A stretch of 64,000 nucleotides of DNA from Candidatus Promineifilum breve (GTDB lineage: Bacteria; Chloroflexota; Anaerolineae; Promineifilales; Promineifilaceae). The number at the start of each line of letters is the position of its first letter. Position 1 is the stretch's first letter. Of this stretch, positions 1-10,753 are shown piece after piece. A program made the translations under genes and the position numbers. A model generated the notes under the pieces. The model was given only the letters and a program-made list of their open reading frames with translations, made no database searches and was not told the origin of the DNA. The stretch covers positions 2,272,726 through 2,336,725 of the forward strand of contig NZ_LN890655.1 in assembly GCF_900066015.1 (NCBI RefSeq), read 5' to 3'.

Positions 1-1494
1 GGCATCGGTGATGCCAGCCACGCTGACTTCCATGACGGCCGGATGGCGCGACAGCACTTCCTCGACCTCGCGCGGATAGACGTTGTAGCCACCGCAGATG
101 ATCAGGTCCTTCTTGCGGTCTTCGATGTAGAAGAATCCCTCTTCGTCCATGCGGGCGATGTCGCCGGTGTAGAGCCAGCCGTCGCGCAGCGTGTTGGTCG
201 TCTCATTGGGCATATTCCAGTAACCCTGCATGATCGTCGGGCCGCGCATGATCAGTTCGCCGATCTCGCCGACGGCCAATTCCTTGTCCCCCTCGACCGG
301 ATCGACGATACGCGCCTCGACGCCGGGCAGCGGCAGGCCGATGGAGCCGGGCGGGTTCTTGCCGAAGATGGGGTTGGCATGGGTGGCAACGTGGGATTCG
401 GTCAGCCCGTACCCTTCCACCAGCTTGCCGCCGGTCAACTTCTCGAACTTTTGCTTGGTATCGACTAGCAGGGGAGCCGAGCCGGAAATGCAGGCGCGGA
501 TGGAGCGCACGTCGTATTTGCCGGCGGCCACGTCCTTGTTGTTGTTGATCGCCACGTACATGGCCGGTACGCCGGGGAAGTAGGCCGGCTTTTCCTTGTT
601 AATGGTGCTCAGCAGATAATCCAGATCGCGCGGGTTGGGCACGATGAGCAGCCGGCCGCCGATGGCGAAAGTGAAAATCACGGCCGTCACCATGCCGTAG
701 GAATGGAAGAACGGGATGGCCCCCAGCAGCGTGTCCTGGCCGTATTGCCAATCGGTGATCCATTTGGACACCATGACCGCGTTGGCGACCAGGTTGCGAT
801 GCAGGCCGATGGCCCCCTTGGAGAGGCCGGTCGTGCCGCCGGTGTATTGCAACAGGGCGATGTCGTCGCCGCTGACCTTCACGTTGGCCTTGGGGCTGCG
901 CGCGCCGAGGGCGATGAAGTTTTGCAGCAGCATATCGCCCTGCTCCACGTCAACGCGGTCGCCTTCCTTCTTCTCCTTCAACAAGCCATAGAGCAACCCT
1001 TTGACTCCCGGCAGGTACTCCTTGATGTAGGTGACGATGATGCGCTTGACTTTCGTCTCGCCGCTCTTCTGCACCTTTTTCAGCAGCGGGTAGTAGCGGC
1101 TGAGGACAAAGACCGTCTCCGCGCCGCAATCCTTCAGTTGGTGTTGCAGCTCGCGCTCGGTATAGAGCGGGTTGGTGGCGATGACGATGCCGCCCGCCTT
1201 CAGGATGCCGTAGTAGATGATGACAAACTGCGGCAGGTTGGGCATGTAGATGACGGCCCGGTCGCCCTTCTTGAAGCCATTGGCTACCAGACCGGCGGCG
1301 ATGGCGTCGGCCGCGCTGTTCAACTCGGCATACTTGATCGCTTTACCCTGGAACACCATGGCGACGTTATTGGGCACGCGGCGCGCGGCTTCTTCCAGGA
1401 AGTGCTGGATGGGGTGAGTGGGCACCTCAACCGTTGCCGGTACGCCTTTATCATACTGCTTCGTCCAGGGCTTGTCTGAGTATTGCAGGCTCAT
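1..1494 (-). CDS. fadD: long-chain fatty acid--CoA ligase (AMP-forming), 3' end cut by window edge
   Basis: This gene activates fatty acids to acyl-CoA through an acyl-adenylate and acts in the cytoplasm or at the membrane face. Translating the minus strand from ATG at 1494 gives 498 codons with no stop before the window edge. The protein starts MSLQYSDKPW and carries the family's P-loop-like motif YTGGTTGLSKGAIG, the A5-type motif GYGLTE and the A8-type region YTGDIARMDEEGFFYIEDR followed by KKDLIICGGYNVYP. These belong to the ANL (AMP-binding) superfamily and resemble FadD best. Roughly the last 50 residues, including the catalytic lysine region of the C-terminal subdomain, lie outside the window. 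It is divergent from pheA, with a shared upstream region of about 300 bases. The chain-length preference cannot be read from sequence. Confidence 0.93.
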   Translation of the reverse strand, partial: MSLQYSDKPWTKQYDKGVPATVEVPTHPIQHFLEEAARRVPNNVAMVFQGKAIKYAELNSAADAIAAGLVANGFKKGDRAVIYMPNLPQFVIIYYGILKAGGIVIATNPLYTERELQHQLKDCGAETVFVLSRYYPLLKKVQKSGETKVKRIIVTYIKEYLPGVKGLLYGLLKEKKEGDRVDVEQGDMLLQNFIALGARSPKANVKVSGDDIALLQYTGGTTGLSKGAIGLHRNLVANAVMVSKWITDWQYGQDTLLGAIPFFHSYGMVTAVIFTFAIGGRLLIVPNPRDLDYLLSTINKEKPAYFPGVPAMYVAINNNKDVAAGKYDVRSIRACISGSAPLLVDTKQKFEKLTGGKLVEGYGLTESHVATHANPIFGKNPPGSIGLPLPGVEARIVDPVEGDKELAVGEIGELIMRGPTIMQGYWNMPNETTNTLRDGWLYTGDIARMDEEGFFYIEDRKKDLIICGGYNVYPREVEEVLSRHPAVMEVSVAGITDA

Positions 1495-1794
1495 TGGATC
1501 TCTCCTTCGCTATGCGTTTGATCTATCCTTATGACGGCCGGCCGACGGGCATCCCCTGGCCTTGACCGGCGCGGTAGTGGGTCACTATCTTGCGTCCGGG
1601 ATAACCCCGCGCAACCGGGCAGGATCGAATAATCGAACGGTGCCCGCTGACTATAATAATAAACGCTAACCGTCATCTGATCTAGTTGCATTTGGTATGT
1701 CTTGGGGGTGATCTTTGTCAGGTATGCGGCTACACTTTTGGGCAGGAGGAAGAAAAACGCGAAGGCGCCAAGGCGCAAAGGAAAAAGGTCTTCA
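1495..1794. other. divergent intergenic region fadD/pheA
   Basis: This 300-base gap separates two divergent genes and must hold both promoters. A TATAAT hexamer is present at 1652-1657 on the plus strand, but no convincing -35 element stands 16-18 bases before it. A GC-rich stretch at about 1757-1781 (core GAAGGCGCCAAGGCGCAAAG) resembles a dispersed repeat word and lies just before the pheA start. No RNA gene or ORF with recognisable content was found. Confidence 0.4.
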
Positions 1795-2670
1795 ATGTCA
1801 GGCGATAAAACGGTGGTGGCATTCCAGGGAGAGCAAGGCGCGTATTCGGAGCAGGCCATCCGGCAGCATTTCGGGCCGGGCGTGACGACCCTGCCCTGCC
1901 GCACCTTCCTGGCAATTACCGACGCCTTGCAGGACGGCCGCGCCCACTATGGCATGTTGCCGGTCGAGAATTCACTGGCCGGCACGGTCATTGCCGCCTA
2001 TGACCTGCTGATCGACTACGACCTGCACGTCCAGGCCGAGGTCATCCTGCGCGTCGAGCATTGCCTCATGGCCCCGCCGGGCACCACCCTGGCCGAGGTG
2101 CGCCGCGTTCGCTCCCATACCCAGGCCCTGATGCAGTGCGAGACCACATTGCGGCGCATGGGGCTGGAGCCGGTGGAGTATTACGACACGGCCGGCGCGG
2201 CCCGCGACCTGGCGGCCGAGCCGCAACCGGGCACGGCGGCCATTGCCAGCGCCCTGGCCGCCGAAACTTACGGCCTGGACGTACTCGTGGCCCATCTGGA
2301 AGACCAGGACATCAACTTCACCCGCTTCTTCGTCCTCGGCCTCGACGCCCCGGCGCGGCGCGACCCCAGCAAGACGTCGATCATCCTGACCACGCGCCAC
2401 GTGCCGGGGGCGCTGTATGCCGCCCTGGGCGAGCTGGCCCGGCGCGACATCAACATGACCAAGATCGAATCCCGGCCGCGGCGCAACCGGCCGTGGCATT
2501 ATTTATTTTATGTCGACTTCGAGGGGCATGAGGAGGATGAGCCGGTGCGCGGGGCGCTGTTGGGCATCCTCAAACACGCCTCGTTCCTCAAGGTGCTTGG
2601 CTCTTATCCGGCGGCCACGGCTGCGCCGGGTGTCCCCCGGAGCGGCGACGCAACCACCACGAGGCCATGA
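1795..2670 (+). CDS. pheA: prephenate dehydratase
   Basis: This enzyme converts prephenate to phenylpyruvate in phenylalanine synthesis. I start it at ATG 1795 (MSGDKTVVAFQGEQGAYSEQ), because the open frame upstream to 1702 reads through non-conserved repeat-like sequence. The product is 291 aa, the usual length for a stand-alone bacterial PDT. The N-terminal ligand-binding-like domain (about 1-185) shows FQGEQGAYSE, PVENSLAGTV, the SHTQALMQC segment and the catalytic NFTRFF motif (TRF). A C-terminal ACT domain (about 200-275) carries the ESRP phenylalanine-binding motif (KIESRPRRN), so feedback inhibition by phenylalanine is expected. No chorismate mutase domain is fused. A low-GC restriction-modification island starts just downstream. 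Confidence 0.95.
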   Translation: MSGDKTVVAFQGEQGAYSEQAIRQHFGPGVTTLPCRTFLAITDALQDGRAHYGMLPVENSLAGTVIAAYDLLIDYDLHVQAEVILRVEHCLMAPPGTTLAEVRRVRSHTQALMQCETTLRRMGLEPVEYYDTAGAARDLAAEPQPGTAAIASALAAETYGLDVLVAHLEDQDINFTRFFVLGLDAPARRDPSKTSIILTTRHVPGALYAALGELARRDINMTKIESRPRRNRPWHYLFYVDFEGHEEDEPVRGALLGILKHASFLKVLGSYPAATAAPGVPRSGDATTTRP

Positions 2671-2864
2671 AATTTTAGCCTGGTCGGCTCTACAACTTTT
2701 ACACCATCCAGAGCAATCTAGCCGTCCCGTGAGTTGACGGCACGTAAAGGGTTACACTTGATAACGACTCGCGAAAGTCAAAACCTTTCGAATAGAACTT
2801 GATTGAGTTAAACTAACGGTCAAGAATTAAAAACATACGAGTCAATAGTACGTAAATTGAGTTG
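2671..2864. other. AT-rich left border of restriction-modification island
   Basis: Base composition drops visibly just after the pheA stop and stays low until about 4590. The stretch contains several TTGA/TCAA words but no strong promoter pair and no obvious direct repeat matching the right border. It is read as the left junction of acquired DNA and the 5' region of the methyltransferase gene. Confidence 0.4.
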
Positions 2865-3863
2865 ATGAATAAACTAGCGGCACCACGAAATCGCACACTT
2901 TCCCTGTCAGCTAATGATATAGTTCGCCTACAACCACGGCTGCTTACAGAACATTCCCTACAGAGTGGCGATACTTTTGTTGACAAAACGATTTGTGGTG
3001 ACTCGCTGGCACTAATCCCATTCTTTCCTCCGGCTATTGTTGATCTGGTTATCGTCGATCCCCCCTATAACTTAACGAAATCTTTTAGTAGCTCTACATT
3101 TAAGGAACGGTCTTCTACTGAATATGGTGATTGGTTACGTTCATGGTTAGAGCCATTAATTCCGCTTCTGAAGCCTACTGCCTCTCTGTATGTGTGTAGT
3201 GAATGGCGTTCTTCACGAATAGTGCAAGAAGTTTTGAATGACTACTTTGTCGTCCGAAACCGAATTACATGGGAACGTGAGAAAGGACGTGGCGCTTCAC
3301 GCAACTGGAAAAACTGCTCCGAAGATATTTGGTTCTGCACACTATCGAACGAATATTTTTTTAACGTGGATGCGGTTAAGCAAAAGAGGAGAGTTCTTGC
3401 GCCTTACCGAGATAAATCCGGCAAACCCAAGGATTGGGAAGAAGAGATAAGTGGAGGGTTCCGCCTAACCCATCCGTCTAATTTCTGGACGGACATCACT
3501 GTGCCTTTTTGGTCAATGCCGGAGAACACTAATCACCCTACGCAAAAACCGGAAAAACTGATCGCTAAACTTATATTAGCTAGTTCCAAGCCGGGAGAGT
3601 TAATTTTTGATCCGTTCCTTGGATCCGGAACAACTTCTGTCGTCGCTAAGAAGCTTGGTCGAGCGTTTGTCGGAATCGAGCTTGAAGAAGAGTACTGCTT
3701 AGTTGCTGAACGGCGTCTCGAACTTGCAACAACCGATTCTACAATTCAGGGGTACTCCGGTGGTTACTTTTGGGAGCGTAACACCTTAGCTCAGCAACAA
3801 GAATATTTACCTTCGACGCAATCTCCCATAAGTCAACCGCCCTTATTTGAGGAAGCACTGTGA
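2865..3863 (+). CDS. type II DNA methyltransferase, beta class (DPPY)
   Basis: This protein is predicted to methylate DNA on an exocyclic amine (N6-adenine or N4-cytosine) using SAM, protecting sites from the neighbouring nuclease. It is 332 aa from ATG 2865; a TTG codon directly before it is also in frame. Motif IV DPPYN is at residues 65-69. Motif X-like HPTQKPEKL precedes motif I FDPFLGSGTT at about 248. The order IV, then X, then I marks the beta class. DPPY more often indicates adenine methylation in this class, but specificity cannot be read. Its stop overlaps the next gene by four bases (GTGA), so the pair is co-translated. The region is much richer in A+T than its neighbours, which suggests horizontal transfer. 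Confidence 0.9.
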   Translation: MNKLAAPRNRTLSLSANDIVRLQPRLLTEHSLQSGDTFVDKTICGDSLALIPFFPPAIVDLVIVDPPYNLTKSFSSSTFKERSSTEYGDWLRSWLEPLIPLLKPTASLYVCSEWRSSRIVQEVLNDYFVVRNRITWEREKGRGASRNWKNCSEDIWFCTLSNEYFFNVDAVKQKRRVLAPYRDKSGKPKDWEEEISGGFRLTHPSNFWTDITVPFWSMPENTNHPTQKPEKLIAKLILASSKPGELIFDPFLGSGTTSVVAKKLGRAFVGIELEEEYCLVAERRLELATTDSTIQGYSGGYFWERNTLAQQQEYLPSTQSPISQPPLFEEAL

Positions 3864-4528
3864 AGAGCGAGTTGTTTCACACACAAGCTTACATCTCGGT
3901 TCAGAATCGGATAAGAGAGCTTATCAATAGTAGTCCGGACTTCCTCTCTGCGAAAACGGCTAATAGCACTCGGGCAGTTGGCGATGCCATAGAGATTCTC
4001 ATTGCCGAGTCGTTCCAAGCGCTGCTTGGGGAACACTGTGGCGAGTATTCATCGGGGTTCGCACGCAGAGCTATGGCTGACCTCGCCTTTAAGGATCATG
4101 GCGGGTTATATTACGTTGTAGATGTCAAGACACACCGAACCGACACCAAATTCAACATGCCTAATTTAACTTCAGTTGAGAGGCTTGTACGGTTCTACGA
4201 AGATGATAGCAATTTCTTCGCTATTTTAATGATCAGCTATGGAGTACAAGGGGCCAAAGTCCAAGTGTCTGATGTGAAATTTGTTCCAATTGAATTCTTG
4301 GGATGGGACTGCTTGACAATTGGCGCGCTAGGATGGGGGCAAATTCAAATTGCGAATTCAAACTTCATTACGGTTAATCCAGGGTATTCACGTAAGCGTT
4401 GGATGCTCGACTTTTGCGAAATTATGCTCGAGTTTTATCCACGAGAAATTGCTAAGATTGGCGAGCGACTCATACGATTTGAGCAAGTTCGCGCGTTTTG
4501 GCAAAGCAAGGCAGAATTGCAGTCCTAA
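3860..4528 (+). CDS. putative type II restriction endonuclease, PD-(D/E)XK-like
   Basis: A 222-residue protein starts at GTG 3860 inside the end of the methyltransferase gene. I do not recognise the exact family, but context makes it the cognate restriction enzyme. A plausible nuclease core is Asp74 (in RAMADLAFKD), followed 14 residues later by Asp88-Val-Lys90 in YYVVDVKTH. This matches the PD-X(n)-(D/E)XK pattern with Asp in the third acidic position, as in several type II enzymes. The following segment FNMPNLTSVERLVRFYED looks like a structural helix. There is no signal peptide or membrane segment. Base composition is low in GC, like its partner. The recognition site is unknown. Confidence 0.72.
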   Translation: MKSELFHTQAYISVQNRIRELINSSPDFLSAKTANSTRAVGDAIEILIAESFQALLGEHCGEYSSGFARRAMADLAFKDHGGLYYVVDVKTHRTDTKFNMPNLTSVERLVRFYEDDSNFFAILMISYGVQGAKVQVSDVKFVPIEFLGWDCLTIGALGWGQIQIANSNFITVNPGYSRKRWMLDFCEIMLEFYPREIAKIGERLIRFEQVRAFWQSKAELQS

Positions 4529-4591
4529 AAAGATGAGACCTGCCCGGAAGAGATAATAGTTTAAGTCGCGGGTTATTTAGAGGACTTTACC

Positions 4592-7444
4592 TTACGGTCG
4601 CGATTCTAAAACTACCGCATCTCCCACCATGGTGCCATTAATAACTACCCCCAACCGCTGCCCCGTCTCCGCCACATACAGCCCCACCTCAATCTCATAA
4701 TCTCTAATCTCCGCTCCTTCCGGCAGGCTAATTTCATACGCATCCACCACCACCTCCCCCGGCCGCCAGCGCGTCGTCGGATACGCCCCGCCGCGCGGCA
4801 TGGCGTCGGCCTGCCAGACGCAGCACGTCCCGTCGGCGTTCAGGACGTGGACGAAGACGGTGTAGTCGGCCGTCGGCTGCGTCTCGGCCTGCCACACCAG
4901 CTCCAGCGCCGCCGTCGAAACCGAGTTTTTTCCCGAAAACTCGGTTTCTAAATCCGACAAACTATAACCCGCCAGGGCAATCTCCCCCCCAAACAACGCC
5001 CCAACCGCATAATTGAACGCCGGTAACTCGAAAAGCCGCTCGGTCCGGCTGACCGCCAGCGGGCCAAGGTTGGTGGCATAGAGAGCCTGTTGCTGCCCAT
5101 CGAGCAGTTCCAGGCGCAGCCGATACTCCCCCGGCGGCAGTTCATCGGGCACGCGCACGGCCTGCCGGTCGATGATGAAGGCCGGCGTCGTCCACAGCGA
5201 GAACGGGTAAAGATTGTAGAAGGGTTGAATTGTCCCGTAGGGCCAGGCCACGCCGGTCGTCTCGTTCACCAGCGACAGGCCGAGGGTCATGTAGGGCAGC
5301 GGCCGGTCGGCCGACCACCACAGGGCGAACTCGATGATCTGGCCCGTCTCGGCCGCCAACGCGCCGCGCTCGTAGCCCAGCAGGAATAGCCCCTCGACCG
5401 CCGCCTCGTTGACCGGGTACGGCGGCTGGGGCAAGGGGTCAGGCGGCGGGCCGGGCCGGATCGCCACGTCGTAGCTGAGCAGCGAATCCCCGGCAAAGCT
5501 GCCGGTAGCGTTGACGCGCGGCAGGCGCGCCCCATCGCCCGGGTCGAAGCGACCCAGCCGCAGCCGGTAGAGGCCATCCCCGCCCGGCGGCAGGCCGTAT
5601 GGCGCGGCCACGTCGATCCGCTCCAGGATGACGTCGCCCGGCTGCCACTGCTCGGCCGGGTAGCCGTCCTGCTCGATTTGGCTCCAGCGGTGGCCGTTCA
5701 GGTCTTCCAGATGGACGAAGGTCGCGTAGCTCGCCCCGGCGGGCGGCGCGGCCGATACCCGCCATTGCAGCGTCACCGGCAGGCTTTCGCCGGCGGCGGC
5801 CGGTGCGGTCGTGATGTTCTCCAGGGTAATGAGGCCGCCGAAATCGGCCGGCACAGTCGCCGGGGTCGGCTCGGCCGCAGGCGGCGGCAGTTGCGGCGGC
5901 GCGCTCAGCCGGTAGACGCGGAACAGTTCCGTGCCATTGGCGGCGCTGACGATCTCCGGCGGCCCCTCGGCTTCCAGGTAGGGCAGCGCCCAGGCCGGCG
6001 CGGGGCTGTTGGCCGGGTAGAGGTAGAGCGCCGCGCCGGTGGCGGGGAAGACTAGGGCATGACCGCCCGGCAGCCACTTGAGGCTGTCGTAGTTGGCGCT
6101 CAGGAAGGCCAGCGTCGGGTGGCGGTAGTGGACGGCGGCGACGTAGACCGTTGGCCGCTCGCCGGGCGGGAGGGCGGCCAACGTCCCATCGAGCCAGCCG
6201 GCGGCGGCGGTCAGGTCGCCGTCGTTGACCAGCAGCAGATCGGGCTGGGTGGCCCACTGGCGGAAGTAGCGGTGCTGGGTCAGCACGCCGCCCACCAGCA
6301 GGATGAACAGGGCGGTGATGGACACGGCGCGGGTCAGCGGCGGGCGGTGGAAGCGGCGCTCCACGTCGCGCAGCAGGGCGATGAGGCCGATGGGCGGCAG
6401 GTAGAAGACGAACGGGATGAGGCCCAGCGCCCGCAGATTGCTGGGCACGATCTCGTTGACGGCCAGCGCCGTGGGCAGGATCATGACCAGCGGGGCCAGC
6501 AGCAGCAGCAACACCGCCGCCCGCTGCCAGTCGTAGGGGAAGCGGCGATAGCGCCACAGGCAAATCAGCCAGCCCACCAGCAGCAAGCCGCCGCTGACGA
6601 AATCGAACAGCGGCCGGCCGGGCAGGTTGAAGCGCAGATATGGGTCGCCGCGCAGGAAGAACATGCCGAAGGCCCGCAGCAGGCTCTCGGTCAGGCTCAG
6701 GCTATTTTCGCCCGGCGCCACCTGGCCGATGCGCACCCAGAAGGCATCGGGATTGAAGTAGAAGTAGCCCAGCAGCGGCAGGGCGGTCAGGAAGGCCACC
6801 AGGGCGACGAAGGCCAGTTGTCGCAGGCGAACGGCGCGTGTGTCGGAGTCGAGCAGCAGCGGCAGCAGGGCGAAGGCCAGCAGCACCGGAAAGAGGCGCG
6901 CCGCCAGATAGGTGTAGGCGGTCAGGCCGATGAGCAGCCCGGCGGCCCACAGCCACGGCCAACGGCCGCCGCGCAGCCCGCGAAACAGCGCCGCCACGGC
7001 CAACGCCATGAGCAGCGGCTGGCTGATGACCCGGAAGCCCAGGCGGCTGAACAGCACGTGCCAGAAGCTGACCGCCAGCAGCGCCGCCGCTAGCAGAGCA
7101 ATGCGACGGTCGGCCAGCATCTCCCGGCCCAGCCAATACGTCGCCGCCACGGTCAGCAGGCCAACGAAAGCTGCCGTCAGGCGCAGGGCGAAGAGCGTGT
7201 TGCCCAGGGCGCGGGCCATCCCCCCGGCCAGGTAGAGGAACAGCGGCTCGCGGCCGGTGAAGCTGGGGATGAACACCGGCCGCTCGCCGCGCAGACCGAT
7301 GTCGCCGGCGTTGAGGCCATAGGCGGCTTCGTCGTAGTGGACGCCAGGCGGCACGGCCGTCAGGTCGGGCAACCGCAGCGCGGCGGCCACCAGCAGGGCC
7401 AGCACCATGAAGGCCAGCGCGTGGGTGCGCGTGAGGCGGGTCAT
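4592..7444 (-). CDS. GT39/PMT-like membrane glycosyltransferase with large C-terminal extracytoplasmic domain
   Basis: This is a 950-residue polytopic membrane protein of the ArnT/PMT (GT-C) type. Such enzymes use polyprenyl-phosphate sugars to glycosylate proteins or lipids on the outer membrane face. The N-terminal half (about 1-400) holds roughly ten hydrophobic helices. The first outer loop has the acidic pair in HYDEAAYGLN (Asp38-Glu39), as expected for the GT-C catalytic site, and then GREPLFLYLAGG. After the last helix (about 365-390) come some 550 residues of beta-rich, Pro-rich extracytoplasmic sequence of unknown role. A 12-base perfect palindrome (4918-4947) lies in the coding sequence and encodes ETEFSGKNSVS. 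The same repeat word occurs after ccmE. The acceptor and sugar are unknown. It lies downstream of gyrA but is separated by a terminator. Confidence 0.8.
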   Translation of the reverse strand: MTRLTRTHALAFMVLALLVAAALRLPDLTAVPPGVHYDEAAYGLNAGDIGLRGERPVFIPSFTGREPLFLYLAGGMARALGNTLFALRLTAAFVGLLTVAATYWLGREMLADRRIALLAAALLAVSFWHVLFSRLGFRVISQPLLMALAVAALFRGLRGGRWPWLWAAGLLIGLTAYTYLAARLFPVLLAFALLPLLLDSDTRAVRLRQLAFVALVAFLTALPLLGYFYFNPDAFWVRIGQVAPGENSLSLTESLLRAFGMFFLRGDPYLRFNLPGRPLFDFVSGGLLLVGWLICLWRYRRFPYDWQRAAVLLLLLAPLVMILPTALAVNEIVPSNLRALGLIPFVFYLPPIGLIALLRDVERRFHRPPLTRAVSITALFILLVGGVLTQHRYFRQWATQPDLLLVNDGDLTAAAGWLDGTLAALPPGERPTVYVAAVHYRHPTLAFLSANYDSLKWLPGGHALVFPATGAALYLYPANSPAPAWALPYLEAEGPPEIVSAANGTELFRVYRLSAPPQLPPPAAEPTPATVPADFGGLITLENITTAPAAAGESLPVTLQWRVSAAPPAGASYATFVHLEDLNGHRWSQIEQDGYPAEQWQPGDVILERIDVAAPYGLPPGGDGLYRLRLGRFDPGDGARLPRVNATGSFAGDSLLSYDVAIRPGPPPDPLPQPPYPVNEAAVEGLFLLGYERGALAAETGQIIEFALWWSADRPLPYMTLGLSLVNETTGVAWPYGTIQPFYNLYPFSLWTTPAFIIDRQAVRVPDELPPGEYRLRLELLDGQQQALYATNLGPLAVSRTERLFELPAFNYAVGALFGGEIALAGYSLSDLETEFSGKNSVSTAALELVWQAETQPTADYTVFVHVLNADGTCCVWQADAMPRGGAYPTTRWRPGEVVVDAYEISLPEGAEIRDYEIEVGLYVAETGQRLGVVINGTMVGDAVVLESRP
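4918..4947. repeat. 12-bp palindrome inside a coding sequence
   Basis: Arms AAACCGAGTTTT (4918-4929) and AAAACTCGGTTT (4936-4947) are perfectly complementary around a six-base loop. They are read in frame in the C-terminal part of the glycosyltransferase. A related palindrome with the ACCGAGTT word stands at 27213-27248, just after ccmE. Confidence 0.75.
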
Positions 7445-7804
7445 ATGGGTGGGGATTGTAGCGTAGAAAGCGCAGGGGGGCAGGGGGGAAAGGGAGCAGG
7501 GGATTTAGAGCTATTTGTGATACGCTTCACAAGCGTATGTTTTCCGTAGTGAGCGCGTAGAACATGCGTACAGCGACAATCGACTTTCCGTCGTAGAATA
7601 GTCAGCGAAGGGTAAAAATCTCTTCTTCTTCTCCTCCTTTTAACGAGAGTCAGGTTTCGGCGTTCCTGACTCTCACCAACGAAAAGGGGCCGGCAATTCA
7701 GCCGGCCCCTTTTGCTTTGAAGAAGAAGAATTGGCTACGGATTCAGACGGACAAAACGGATATGTTAAATCCGTTTTGTCCGTCTGAATCCGTAGCCATT
7801 CTTT
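7445..7804. other. gyrA-glycosyltransferase intergenic region with repeats and hairpins
   Basis: Three hairpins and a G-rich tract fill this 360-base gap. A GGGGGGCAGGGGGG-type tract lies at about 7473-7500, related to the GAGCAGGG octamer seen elsewhere. A 10-bp hairpin lies at 7645-7674 (GAGAGTCAGG/CCTGACTCTC), followed by the intrinsic-terminator hairpin at 7682-7713 and a palindromic repeat at 7722-7806. No coding ORF is convincing. Confidence 0.5.
7682..7717. terminator. bidirectional intrinsic terminator after gyrA
   Basis: A perfect 13-bp stem AAAAGGGGCCGGC / GCCGGCCCCTTTT (7682-7694, 7701-7713) with a six-base loop carries T-runs on both strands. It follows gyrA on the minus strand and would end its transcript before the glycosyltransferase gene. 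Confidence 0.85.

Positions 7805-7806
<2 letters not shown>
7722..7806. repeat. ACGGAT palindromic repeat, copy R1 (abuts gyrA stop)
   Basis: The arms GAATTGGCTACGGATTCAGA... and its complement run from about 7728 to 7761 and from 7769 to 7802, with a seven-base loop and a single extra T. This is the best preserved hairpin of the family. On the gyrA strand it begins directly at the stop: TAA, AAA, then GAATGGCTACGG. Confidence 0.85.
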
Positions 7807-10357
<2,551 letters not shown>

Positions 10358-10396
10358 GTGAACCTCCGCCGGCGTTGGCAAGCTCAGACTTTGAGG

Positions 10397-10494
10397 AAGA
10401 AATTAAACACGGATAGGTCACGGATGAAACGGATTGAACGGATTGAAAATGCTCTCGTATCCGTATAATCCGTTCAATCCGTGTTTAATTTCTT
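10397..10494. repeat. ACGGAT palindromic repeat, copy R2 (gyrA leader)
   Basis: Outer arms AAGAAATTAAACACGGAT (10397-10414) and its exact complement (10477-10494) enclose further ACGGATTGAACGGATT words. It belongs to the AATTAAACACGG subtype, shared with copy R7. It lies 40 bases upstream of the gyrA TTG, between the two divergent genes. Confidence 0.85.
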
Positions 10495-10753
10495 GTTCCG
10501 CCAATTCGTGCCGCTTGCCAACCATGACAGGCAAATAACCAGCCGGGAGTATACCCCAAACGGGCGGTTTCATCGAGTTTGGCGGGCGCGGCGAGGGCGT
10601 TATGTCGCCAATCCTAAGCAAAGTTGTGCATAGTCGCATTCAACATAATGATAACTGGGGCTGGTTATGGGTAGCGGGGATGGGCCACGGTCGTTATACT
10701 GTATTACGTCGATTGGCTCTCCGCCCATCGACCAGACGGGAGACGACGGAGAC
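10495..10753. other. divergent intergenic region gyrA/octaheme gene
   Basis: The gap carries candidate -10 boxes for both directions. TATACT on the minus strand at 10554-10549 would serve gyrA, and TATACT near 10695 on the plus strand would serve the octaheme gene. Neither has a convincing -35. If the minus box is used, repeat R2 would lie in the gyrA 5' leader. No small gene is apparent. Confidence 0.35.

Noticed and set aside
6059-7093. 344-codon plus-strand frame opposite the glycosyltransferase
   Set aside because: Gln/Arg-rich antisense composition typical of a shadow.
7500-7720. Possible tRNA or small RNA in the gyrA downstream region
   Set aside because: The hairpins do not form a cloverleaf and no CCA or anticodon arm pattern was seen; they are better explained as a terminator and repeats.
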